DNA of 64,000 nt from Pyropia haitanensis (lineage: Eukaryota > Rhodophyta > Bangiophyceae > Bangiales > Bangiaceae), in the NCBI GenBank assembly GCA_008729055.1, contig SDUX01000083.1:53798-117797 (forward strand), read 5' to 3'. Positions 40,872 to 51,692 of this stretch are shown piece by piece; position 1 is the first letter of the stretch; each line of letters opens with the position of its first letter. The notes under the pieces are model-generated. The model was not told the DNA's origin. It saw nothing but the letters and a program-made list of their open reading frames with translations, and searched no databases. The position numbers and the translations under genes are program-made.

Positions 40872-43800
40872 TTATACAGCGAGACGCAAAGACCGCGACG
40901 TCCAGGGGTAGAACACATTGGTGAAGAAGCGTGCACGATGACGCTCGTCGGACGTGTCTGGTACAGTTGACGGCACAGCACGGACGCCCAAGCGGCGGCC
41001 GAGGTCCCACCAGTCCGAGTGGATCTGCTCCAGGCGGAGAATGGCCGACGTCTCCACGACGGCCAGCTTGGGCCAGTCGTCGTCCCAGCTGGCAAAGTCC
41101 CAAGCCAAGCGCTGGCAGCCAAAGGCAGTCAAAACGCACCCGTTTCGTGGCGTCTCCTTCCGCAAACACTGCACCACCACACGCTGGCAAGCACCGCCGT
41201 CGACGCCGCGTAGCACCACGCGGACCAGCCCCCACAGCACCTCGCCGTCGGCACCCACAAACCTGATGTGTGAGTGCCAGGGCGCCGCGCGGAAGTCGTT
41301 GGTGCCACGCACATTCTGCACCATCGCGCGCGCCCCCCACTCGAAAGTGGCCTTGATCTGCGTCGTGTTGGCAACGGCCAGCGTGCCGTCCATGCCGACT
41401 TCCAGGCAGGCGGGGTGAGCCGCCAGTCCCGGCTGGGCTGCAACAGCGGCCGCGCTGACGCGCACGCCCCGCGCCCCAACCCTGGGGTCAGCCTCGGCCG
41501 CGCCGCCCGCCGCATCGTCGTCCACGCCCGCCGTGGCGCGCGCGTCCTTGTCTGCGTCCCGCTCGGCCCTGTCCAGCCTGTCCAGCACCTCTGACTTTGT
41601 CTCCTCAGCGCGCAGCAGCTGCAGCATCAACGAGGGCCCGTGCTTGTTGGTGCGACGGTACATCATCTTGCCCGCCGGGTGGAGTGACTCGTTCTCACTC
41701 GTGTCTCCCTCCCACAGGTTGCCGCGCCTGGTCAGCTCCTCGTGCACGTGGTACATCAGCCGGTGAAGCTTGGTTGTATGGACGGGGCCCAGCAGGACCT
41801 GGATCATATCCCCCAAAATCTTGGCCACGTCGGCCACCTCCACCGCCTCCGACTCGGTGGTGACAGTGTGGTCCGCCCGGTTGTCCCCATAAAAAACAGA
41901 CCGTTGACTTTAGCGGCCACGCAAAACATCCGCAGCACGGCGTCCTCGATGGGCACCTCCCCAAAGAGGGAGTAGTAGGGGGAGCCCGCCGACGTGTCCA
42001 CGCCCTCAACAGGCCTGGCAAGCTCCTCCATCTCCAAGCACACCTCCTCGTACGTCCCATCTCCCCAGCCATCGTCCATGTCCGCGTCCGCCGGATGACC
42101 GCGGGGCAAATTGGCCTGCAAGGACGGCGGGGCCTGGTTGGGAGGCGCCACGATGCCGCGGCACACGGCCGGGCCGAACAGGCCTGCCACCATGTGGGGC
42201 CACTCCACACAGAAGTGCCGCCACTGGCGGCCCGTCATCGTGGCCTGCGTGACAGTCATAGGCACAAAACAACTGCATGATCGTACAATGGTGCAACCAG
42301 CAAACACAAAGATGATGGCGTATGAGTTTAAGAGACCCCAGAGCGCTCACTCAACGACGCAGCCGACGCCCACCACACGCAAGGGGCATCACACATGCAC
42401 ACAAGCTCTTGAAAGCGCAGTCAGCCGCACTCATTGAGGACATACCCTGGTGCGACGGGAGACGCGCGGCAGAGAGGCCCCAACTCAAAGCCGCGACGGT
42501 TGACTGCGTCCAGGGTCTCCTGGACGCTGCCAAGGACGGCACGGTTGTCCGGACAGACGGCCTGCAGCATTGAAGGCAGTCGCTGCGCGAGCAACCTCAA
42601 AACACCAAGCTTCCACACGTGGAGGGCATCGAAAGAGATGATGTCGTACATGGCGAGGGTCCCGGTGCTCAAACCGTGTACAGCCCCCAGAGCAGGAACA
42701 AACGGGAGCGCACTGGTAGCGCGTGCAAGCGCCACTCGTGTGCGCGGGCGCCCATCGGCCTCCCGTGCCTCAGCCGCCGCCACTTGGGCCTCAAGGGTGC
42801 TGACGACCGGGCGCGGCACCACCGTGCAGCTGGGCGCGGCCGCCACGTCGCGCGGCGTCAGGCAGTGGGTGCAATTGAAGTTGCTTCGGTTACCCATCAG
42901 CGCCATTATGGCACGCTCCTCCACCTGGTCCGTCACGACGCCCAGCACACGCGGCACCAGCAGCACGCGGCCCAAACCTGGCAGGTTGACCCAGACGCCG
43001 TGATGACTGGCCTGCACGACCCCCTGCAGCATCACCGCCAGGCAGCGCTGCAACATCTCGTTGCGCGCGTCACTCACAGCCAACCGGGCGCGGGCACTTC
43101 TGACGTTGCCCACCACCCTCGGGATGTGAGGAACGTGGCCGACGTTCATCCAGCGGCCGCCCCCATCGCGGACGTTGACGACCAGCATCCTCACGGGGTA
43201 GATGGTGAAACCTCCAGACCAGGACGCCTGCGCCTCGTCGGCGTGCAGGTTGATGGCCAGCACGTGCGCATGGTCCCCGTGGATGGACCGCACCTCCGCG
43301 ACTGCGTCCAGGAACAGGTCCGAGTCAAGCGTACCGGACCGCCGGCGCTCCCCACCAGGCCCGTCGGGCAGCCGTCCACCCTGCAAGTCCACCTCCTCCG
43401 CAGACAACAGCGCGTCCAACGCCGCATGCAGCATATCCCTGTAGTAGAATGGGTAGCGCGTGCCGCCCACGGTGATCCACACCACGCGCCACTTGCGCTG
43501 CGCCAAGACCCGGCGCTGCTCCGCCTGGACCGACGAGGCAAACGGTGCGGAGAGGCAAACCGGCTGGTCACCTGCCCGGGCGGGCCATCAGCTGTGGCCA
43601 TGCCCGCTTCCACTCCCAACAGAATGCGGGCAAAGGTCGTTTGATCCGACCCCGTCAGGCCGCAGCCCCCAGACGTCAGGGTGAAGCGCAGCACCGACGA
43701 GAGGCACGGCGTGTTGAAAAGGGACGGCACGTCCGCCGCCGAGGCGTCAACCACCAGGGACGACTCGCGCATCTCCGGGTACCGGTTGTAGTAGGCTGCG

Positions 43801-44159
43801 ATGCGTGAGGACACGCTCGGTAGTGTCAGGCTGCGCGGGCGCGCAAGCTCGGGCACCATGCCGCGCTCCATCCCGTCGTGCGTCCGGCCCAGTTGCGGGC
43901 CCTCGGCAATGCGCGAGACCAACGCGCCGCTGCCACTCCGTCCAGCTGCGCCTGCACGGCCATGGGTGAACGGCGGCGGCGGCACGGACTCGAGGGGCTG
44001 CGACATTGCAGTGGCCGTGGGGCCGTCCCGCCGCCGCCCTGCCGGCGGCAACATGCGGTCCCTGTTCTTGTGTGCGCTTTGCATATGGCGGCTGCGGTGG
44101 AGGAGGGACGTAAAAGCGCGAGGGCAGTACCAGCAAACCAGAGCGGGTGGTGGCACCAT
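40872..44159 (-). pseudogene. CACTA/Plavaka-like transposase with C2H2 finger, frames broken
   Basis: It starts at the ATG at 44,159 with a C2H2 finger (VCWYCPRAFTSLLHRSRHMQ, then SAH). A second frame (43,506-42,421) holds FNCTHCLTPRD and the motif SFDALHVWKLGVLRLL (about 42,630-42,600), a D..H....G signature. A third part (42,307-41,804) has TGRQWRHFCVEWPHMVAGLF. The last frame (41,843-40,872) has TTKLHRLMYHVHEE, then GDTSENESLHPAGKMMYRRTN, matching the NE-x2-H region of Plavaka/CxC-type CACTA transposases. The 42,421/42,307 join looks like an intron (acceptor cacgCAG|G near 42,250). The joins near 43,560 and at a T6 run (about 41,890) are one-base frame slips. Probably a recently inactivated element gene. 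No terminal repeats were identified. Confidence 0.55.
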
Positions 44160-45726
44160 CGTGCAGCCTGATCACCAAGAAAGAAAAAAGCCGACACAGA
44201 GGCGCTCAGCTGTCAGTACCGCTGTGCAACAAGGAAAAAGGTGACCAGCACCACTCTATAGTATACACATCCCAGGGAGAGAAAAGGAGAAACAATCCAC
44301 TTCAGTACAATGCAGCAAAGCGGCCCGCCGGTGACAATCGTCTTCGACATACCTGGCTTGGTCGTCTCCGATGCCGTGACGGTCGGGGGGATGTCCAGTT
44401 GCTACTAGAGCGGGCGACTTGGTTGTTGGCTCGTAGCACTGGAAGGCAGGCTGGTGGGCACGAAGCATCGTGGTCACGACCGGCAGTCACTGGAAGATAT
44501 AAGCACAGAGGACCCATCCGTGGGGAGGGGTGCATCAAGAGGGCGCCTCATGGCATCGATCCACAAAAAAGCTCACCACAGCATGCACCACCACACCACA
44601 GCGCACCACAGCGCACGGCGGGCAAAAGTCAGGTCTCCGGTCTCCGGGCCGGCTCGCCGGACCGGCGGGGCGTGTGCGGGGCGCGGCGCCTGACACAGGA
44701 ACGGACGGGTGAATTCAGCAGGCTCAACGCAGCGTGGGTGCTCACGGGGGGACAGGGAACAACGACACACGCAGACAGTGTGCCAGCAACCGCCGCTCGA
44801 CCGGCTGGTAGCAACGCACCAGGGACCCAACGTGCCACAGCGAGACGGTCCAAGCCGTTGCGGTGAACGATCGCAGTCGGTCCGTTTGTGTCAGTAAGCC
44901 GGCAGCGCGTGGGTGGTCGGTGTTGCGTCAGAGCCCCCTGTGTCGGTGCGCATATGTCTGCCGTCGGCCAACGACAAGGACAGGCGCTTGTTACCACAAT
45001 CGGTGGCACGAGGCGCCGTGGCAGAGAGCACGATCCGGTGCCCGTGGAGGGGACCGTGGCGGGATCAGGGTCGGGTTGTCCACCTCCCGTCTGCCCCCAG
45101 AAAACTACAATCGCTTGGTCAGTGATATCCCCCAGAACTCGGAATGACACGGCTGAATGGGGCATGGAACGCGAGCCTGGAGCACTTGAATGTGAGCAAA
45201 AACGGCGAGATGAGGCAGTACACGCAGTGTAATCCCCCGAGACCCAGCGGCCGCGCACGGTCCCCACCACGGTGGGGGGGCGTGCACAAATGCCGATGTG
45301 AGTCTACCCGGCGAGTCGCGCCCGTCCCCGACCAGCGCGCGGTCACGCTCTTGTACCCACGCAGCACCGCGCACACAGCGCTGCACGCATGCGTGCGGGG
45401 CACACCCCACCGGGCCAAACAAGCCGCCCAGCCACCCCTAGCGGGCGCGCCAGGCCACACAATGCAAGCCGGATATCCGGCGTGGGGGGGGGGGCCCGCC
45501 CACACTGGGCCAGCCCACTAATCATAAACAAACATACAATCCCAAACAAGTAGCCCCACACAGTCGACCACACGAGTCGGCCGAGCCGACAACAGATGAC
45601 CTCCCCACCGCATCTTGGCCGCACCCACCAGTCCGACCATCCCGTCCACGTCCGCCCCTCCGCGCCAGCGGCCTGCCGCATGAGCGCGAGGATGCCACGC
45701 ACCGGCCGGCCGCGACAGCCAATCTT
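44160..45726. other. Intergenic, no gene seen
   Basis: No conserved frame, tRNA or clear LTR is seen between the Plavaka-like gene and the RT end of the copia element. A downstream LTR of the copia element would be expected within it but could not be shown. Confidence 0.5.
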
Positions 45727-47124
45727 TCACACTCCCGGGGTTTCCCCATCCGAACGCTCAGGGGTGACGGGGGAGCGGATGACCCACTGCTGCACCGGGT
45801 TGATGTCCTTCCCGGTCCGCAGCACCGCGTCCAGAGCCGCGCACGGGCCAGGTTTCGTCAGGCCATCCGAGACGTTGTGCTCAGACCTGACGAGGCCGAC
45901 GTTGGAGATCTCGTGCCGGTTGTAGGCTTCCCGGGCGGCGGCAACGTCAATCATAAGCCGCTTCTCGGTGGTGTGGGAGGCCCGGGTGATGACATCAAAC
46001 ACCTGCTTGGAGTCAGTCAGCATCACCAGCGGCAGGCGCTGTCTGTAGATGCGCTCCAGGTCGTGCTTAATGATGTAGGCCGCGTCAAAGGCGTCCGCAA
46101 AGGCGTACACCTCCCCCGCCATGATGCTCCGCACGACGCGTCTGGCCTTCTTGCTGGAGTAGATCAGCACGTGGCAGCGGTCCATCTGGTCGCACAGAAG
46201 CACAATGTAGCCCAACTGGGACGACAGGTCGTCGTTGGATGCAAAGGACGCGTCCGCATAAACGCGGAGGTGCAGCGTGGCGCAGTCTAGCGGCGTATAC
46301 GTCAACACCAGGTCCCCTGTTGCCCGAGCGTACTTGGTGGCCTTGTTGAGCTCCTGCACGTGGCGCGTGCAAAAGGACGAGCTCGACACCTGGGCGGCCC
46401 GGTTGATGGCGCAGCAAAGGTCCGGCCGGCTATGGGCCAACCACGCAAATCCGGCGCGGGCCGACACGAACCGCTCGTAGCGGACGTCAAGCGGCAGCTG
46501 CCGCGTGACCGCCACGTAGCTAGCTTGGTGCAGGCGGAAGGACCGAGGTGAGCCAGGTACCGTCTCCACCGCAACCCCAAGGAACTCCACATTGTCCCAG
46601 GTGCGCGGTCTTGACTCAAACGCCTCCAGCGACTTCTCCGTCAACACCTGGAACGCTTCGTTCCCGCCTAGGAGGGTGTCGTCTACGTACTTGCCCAGCA
46701 TCCCCTCAACGCCGTCGTCGCCGTTCTTGATGTAAAGCGCAGGGTCGCCGGCCATCGGCTCCATGCCCAGGTCCTTCTCCACGTGAGCAGTGGAGGTCTC
46801 GCCCCAGTAGTCACCTGCATCCGAGATGCCGTACACGGGCAGGCAGACTAGCATCAGCTCGTCGTCCTTGAGCCCGAAAAGTGCCGCGTCCTTGGTGCGA
46901 GGCTTCACATAGATGACGCGGCTCATGGCGTCTTTGCTCTGCAGGTACGCCTGGGTGACGTCGTGGGAGAAGATGCGGAAGTCCAGCACCGCGCTTGTGG
47001 ACACCAGGAGCTTCGTGGAGCTCTGACGTAGCGTCGAGTTGTTGTGCACAATGAACGGCTTCTCCTTGTCGGTGTTGCCTTGCACCACGTAGCGCGCCTT
47101 CGCCTTCTCGTCGATGGTGCCAGC
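45727..47124 (-). pseudogene. copia reverse transcriptase-RNase H part of pol
   Basis: It begins directly after the MITE and its target duplication. The RT catalytic aspartates lie in FSHDVTQAYLQS and in GKYVDDTLLGG (YVDD, about 46,700-46,680). RNase H shows D in VYADASFAS, E in AGEVYAFADAFD and D in VMLTDSKQVFD, ending VSDGLTKPG, which is typical of Ty1/copia. The domain itself has no internal stop, so loss of function comes from the MITE and the upstream breaks. Removing the insert and one target-site copy would put the integrase and RT frames back in register. Confidence 0.88.
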
Positions 47125-48039
47125 CAGGCCCTGTCATAGGTATCACTTTTGGGATTGAGTATGATCCTGGACTCCATGCGCGCAAGCGAATATGAGGGTT
47201 GTGGCCCATTTTTGCAATGCGTACGAGTGCGCAAATGTTTGTTCTGCAGAAGTATGAGTGTTTCATATCCATAGAAATTCGAGTGTGCCGTCGTGCTCAA
47301 CGGGCGCTTGCCAGGACGTTCCAGCCGCCCGGGGGGAGAGGCCTCTTCGTCGTCCTCCTCAGCTGTCGATGATGGGGGTGGAGTTGGAGTCACAGATGGA
47401 GGGCCACAACGGGTGCGCTCAGAGGAGCCTGTCGACATCGTGAAGGGCAGGGGGGTAGGGGGGCGCCGGTACCACCGCAACCTGGAGTGTGGCAGGGCAC
47501 TGTGGGACGACTGGACCTATATGCCCACTCACTGATCAAGGTCCCCTCTTTACTACTGCCCCATGGACACGGGTCTTCGAGCAGCTTCAACTCAGCTTGG
47601 ACCTCGGTGGAAACAATTCTGATTCACCGCCGCGGCCGCTCTCCTTGCGCCTATATGCCATCAATGCATGCCTCTGGCGGGTACAGACCACGAGACGTTT
47701 CTCGAACTGGGGTCGAAAGGTCATTTTTTATCTGCTCTTACACCTCGAGACATCCGGACACACGTGAGACGAACGGACAGAGCTCTATTCAGTCCGCGTC
47801 TAACAGCGCAGAGAGCTCCATCGAACTTGTGGGGCGATTTTAAAGCTTGAACGGGCTCACAGAGAAAAGCTCCCACTGCAGAGCAAACCCTTACTCAGAA
47901 ATGGTATCAAGTATGATCAGCTGCCGTCTCATCGACAACGTATGAGTCTGTAGGGCAAGAAAAGGGAGCTGCGTGTGGGTTTGAGGACCCTTACACCTGA
48001 AAAAACACTCACTCGGCATATACGTATGGTAGGGCCTGG
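47125..48039. mobile_element. hAT-like non-autonomous transposon (MITE), 915 bp
   Basis: The ends are CAGGCCCTGTCATAGGTAT (left) and the reverse complement of CAGGCCCTACCATACGTAT (right), matching at 16 of 19 positions. GTGCCAGC is duplicated exactly at both sides (47,117-47,124 and 48,040-48,047). Eight-base target duplications and CAGG-type ends fit hAT elements. It has no transposase-like frame, so it must be mobilised in trans. It lies in the copia pol gene, giving the order of events: copia first, MITE second. Confidence 0.85.
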
Positions 48040-48047
48040 TGCCAGCG

Positions 48048-49887
48048 TTCTTGATGGCGTCAACGAAACGCCCCCCCAAGATAACGGCACCAGGCGGCAC
48101 GCGGCTCTTGTGTACCTTCTTGAACGCACCACGCGTCATCAGCCCCTCCACTTCTACAGCCCGCGCCGCCTGCACCTCAGGAGAGGATATCCGCGGGTCC
48201 CCCGGCTTCAGCACCTCCGTCAAGTACGCAGAGACCACCGGCGCGGCCGCCTCGGGCGATGCCCGGTCGATCTTTCCCTTCAACAGGCCGACACTGCGTC
48301 CGACTTCCATGAGGAACGCATCACCCGCAATGATACCGTCGAGAGCCGCGCCCAGGTTTGCGTCGCCCCCTGTCTCAGCGGGTTGCACTTCAGGAGCAGG
48401 GGGTCCCGCCATCTGCAACGCCGGTGCGTCAGCTGCCTGGGCCGCCACGCCACTTGCCTGCGGCGCCGCCGGGGGTCCATGTGGAGGCTCTACTAGCTTG
48501 TTCAGCGGCGGCGTATACTCCTTCACCTTGTCTAGCGAGAAGAGCTTGAGCCTATCCTTGATATCCAGCCACACCTGTTTGTTGTCGCAGCTGACCACCG
48601 CAAACGGCCCCTCCCACATCCGCGGCTTCTCCCGGTACACCAGCACACGCATCCCTGGGGCAATGTCCGCCTTGGCCGCGCGGGGCACCTGTGCGCGCAA
48701 TGCTTTGGCTAGGCGCGCCTGCGCCGTCAGCTTCACCATGTCCGCACGAGCCTCCACCAACGCCTTTCGGCGCTCTCGCTGGTCAGGGAGATCAACTGGT
48801 CGCACTGGCAGACGCGGATGGATGCCAAAGACCAGAAGCACCGGGGACAGTCCAGAGGGGCCCGCCGTCTGGTTCATCGCCCACACCGCCAGGGAGAGCG
48901 CCTTCTCCTTCGCGAATCCTGGGTGGGCACCACGCACTCGACAGAAGATCTGTCTCAGGAAGGCGTGGTAGCGCTCGCCCGCACCAAGGGCGTTGTGGCT
49001 CTCCACCCCCGACTCCCGCAGCTTGACCCCCGCCCCCGACAGCAGGGCGCGCCACCGGTCCGAGCGCAGCTGCGACCCGTAGTCCACATGGACCTCTTCT
49101 GGGAAGCCGACGTAGCGCGAGACCCATATGTCCAACCACAGGTCCCACACCGCATCAGTGGACTGGCCCTCGCTCATGAAGGCCGCGCCACTCATCAGCG
49201 TGTCCGCATCAACTACGTGGAGCACAGCCTTGCCCTCCAGGAACATCAGGTCCAGGTACAGCATCCGGTTGAAGCACACATCATCTTGTGGGAGGGCCAC
49301 GCGGAAGCGGGAGGGCTCCTTGGCCAAGCGTTGGCAGACGTCGCACGCCGCAGCCACGTCCTGCAGCTTCTGCAGGGTCTGCGGCACCGCGTGCTCATCC
49401 GTGGCCCTCTGCATCATGGCATACAGCCGCTCAGATCTAGCGTGAAAGAAGTGCCGGTGGATGCGCTGTAGCTCCGGGAAGGTGTAGTAGGCTTCGGCTC
49501 CCCACTCGTAGTAGATATGGCCCATCTTCCGCACCACCGGGACGCTAACGCCCTCGTTGACGAAGACGAGGCGGTTGATCGTGTTGTTCACGTAAATCTT
49601 GTACGCGTCCGGCACATCAAGCCCGAGGAGAAGCGGCACGTTGAGGTCGATGACGTCGACGACCAGCGGGATGCAGAAGTCGCCCGTCACCGGGATGCGC
49701 ACAGGGATGGCTCCCACCGCGGGGTGCCGACCAGCGCCAAAGCGGTACACCCGCCGCTGCTCGGCGGCCCGGATGCCCCTCGTGTCTCCTTGCCGCGACA
49801 GATAGGCCTTGGCCTGCGGCAGCCCCACCACAGTCAGCTCCGCCCCAATGTCCAAGCAGGCTCCCTGGAACTCCTCCACCGCCCCTT
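48048..49887 (-). pseudogene. copia protease-integrase part of pol, interrupted
   Basis: An in-frame TAA (about 49,888-49,890) lies just before it. It then has the aspartic protease site (CLDIGAELTVVGL, about 49,860-49,820) and the GAG-pre-integrase zinc region (HRHFFHARSE, CDVCQRL). The integrase core follows, with D in LYLDLMFLEG, D in EEVHVDYGSQLRSD and E in GAGERYHAFL. The frame then enters the N-terminal part of RT (PPGAVILGGRFVDAIKNAG) and is cut at 48,047 by the MITE. The remaining apparent frame to 47,891 is MITE sequence. Confidence 0.85.
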
Positions 49888-49995
49888 ACAGAACCGGAAC
49901 GTTCCCCACTGACCCAAGCAGGGCCGAGACGTTGCCTTCTTCGCCGCACCCCAGCCGGTCCGGAGGCAGTCTGGTCTTGAGGGCAGGCCGACCAA

Positions 49996-51692
49996 TCAAG
50001 CCCTCGTCCGAAAAGTTGACGCTTCCTCCGCCGCGGCGACGTCGGACCCCTTGAGCCCATGTGAAGCGTCCGCCAAGGACGCGAACAGCGTGTCGCCGTC
50101 GACGTCTGGACGTGCCGGCGCAGTACCAGCTTCCTCCTCCCCCACCTCATCCTCAGACGCGGCCACCTCGGGGGCATCTTCCAACTGTGCGCATAGCGCA
50201 TACAGCTCCTGGCCTTCCGTCGCACGCCCAGCGTTGCGCTTGGCAGCGTACTCCATCCGCTTGGCCGCCGCCTTGCGCAGGTCCACCTTCACGGGGCAGC
50301 GGTTCACCGTGTGACCGGGGTCATCACAGTTGAAGCACCCCATTATGGACAAGGGGTTGAAGCGTTCCTGCCCTGTCTTGGGGTAGGGGAGAGGGCCTGC
50401 CGGCCGGAAGCCACCGCTTGACGGGCGCACAGCATAGCGCCCCTGGCCTTGGAAGAGTACGGAGGGCTCCGATGAGTCCAATACCTCTGCCGCCCCGTGG
50501 ATAGCCTTGTCCTTGATGCGCGCCCGCTTCGCCTCCCCACTCATAAACAAGGCCTTCTGCAGGGCACCGTACATGCCCTGCAGGCTGCGCTCCTCCACCC
50601 GCGCTGCGCTCAACGCCTGGTCAGCCCAGGCGGAGCCGACTACAGCCTCCACGAGGAAGTCCACCTGATACTTGTCCCCTTGGTACTCAGGTGGCACAAG
50701 CTTGGCGGTCCTGGACACCGTCTCGTATACCTCCGCCAGCGCCTGCTGCTCCGTCATGCCTTTAGCCGTGAAGTCGGTTATCCGCAGGCTCTTGACCACA
50801 TTCAGTGCCTGGCTCTGCTGCACCGGTGAGTGGTACTCGGCGTGTAGCCCGGCGACCGCCTCTTGGTAGGTCTTGGCCACCCCGGCAAGGCGTGATAGGT
50901 AGAAGCGCTTTGCTGCACCGCGTAGGAGGTGATGAAGGAATTGCAGCTTCTGCTGCCTGGACAAGCCGTAGTCCTCGCCGACGAGGTCGTAGTCGGTGAC
51001 ATAGTCGGCCAGGCATTCCTGCGGGTCCCCGGAGACTTGGAGCTCCGGTCCTTGAAGCATTGTGCAATGCGGTACGCCTGGTTACTATCACCGTGGGCGT
51101 CACCGCGCTCCATGGGAGCCGAGCGGACACCAGTATCACGCACCCGCGAGCTGCGCTCGCCGTAGGAGGCCAGAGGAGGAAGCCCAGGCAGGACGCCCCC
51201 TCCCGAAGAAGGTGCACCAAGCGGGTAGCGCGCGTCCTGCGGCCCCGCGACGTGGTCACCCGGCAGCTGCTCCGCCGCAGAGGCAGGTGCGGCATAGGAA
51301 GAGCGTGGTGTATGCCCGCCAGACCCGGTCACCGCTTGGCGCTCCCACCCCGACGGCCAGCCGGGCACAATAGGGCGCTCGTCCCCATGAAGACAGAGCC
51401 GCTCCATGCGCCGGTCCATGCACTCCAGCGCGGAGACGGCCGCGTCCTTCTCCCGACCCGCCGGATACAGTGTGGCGGCCACGCGCACAAGGCTCCGCAT
51501 GCTCGCGTCGCCACCCGGCGCCACACCGTGGGCGCAAAGCCACGTCCACAGTCCTCGCAGCAGCAGCGGGTTACGCGTCATCTCGGGCATGAGTAGCATG
51601 GTGGGTGGATACATGTCGACCACCGCCAAGCGCAGCGCCTCACCCTCCACCTGCCCCTCCTCGGTACCAACGGCCAGGCCTCGTATGGCTGT
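49996..51692 (-). pseudogene. copia gag (nucleocapsid), frame-broken
   Basis: Coding starts at or beyond the satellite joint and runs to about 51,055. It then switches frame at the sequence around ATTGTGCAATGC... on the minus strand and continues as the frame 51,060-49,996. The second part has a retroviral capsid-like helical region (QQKLQFLHHLLRGAAKRFYL, LRITDFTAKGMTEQQAL) and one CCHC zinc knuckle (CFNCDDPGHTVNRC, about 50,340-50,300), followed by a basic region. It would package element RNA. A further -1 shift near 50,017 is needed to enter the protease frame, which could be programmed or decay. Confidence 0.75.

Larger units (their letters stand above)
45727..51692 (-). mobile_element. 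Degraded Ty1/copia retrotransposon, LTRs not found
   Basis: Read on the minus strand the order is gag, protease-integrase, reverse transcriptase-RNase H. Integrase before RT is diagnostic of Ty1/copia. The element is disrupted by frame breaks in gag, an in-frame stop before protease, and a 915-bp hAT-like MITE between integrase and RT. Its gag side ends at 51,692, where the sequence switches to the 689-bp satellite with gccgcttcttac shared at the joint. The 5' LTR is therefore missing. Confidence 0.85.

Noticed and set aside
44160..45726. 3' LTR of the copia element
   Set aside because: No matching second copy exists in the window and no TG...CA bounded repeat could be shown.
47891..48038. 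C-terminal end of the integrase frame up to 47,891
   Set aside because: These codons belong to the hAT-like insert beyond its terminal repeat, not to the copia protein.
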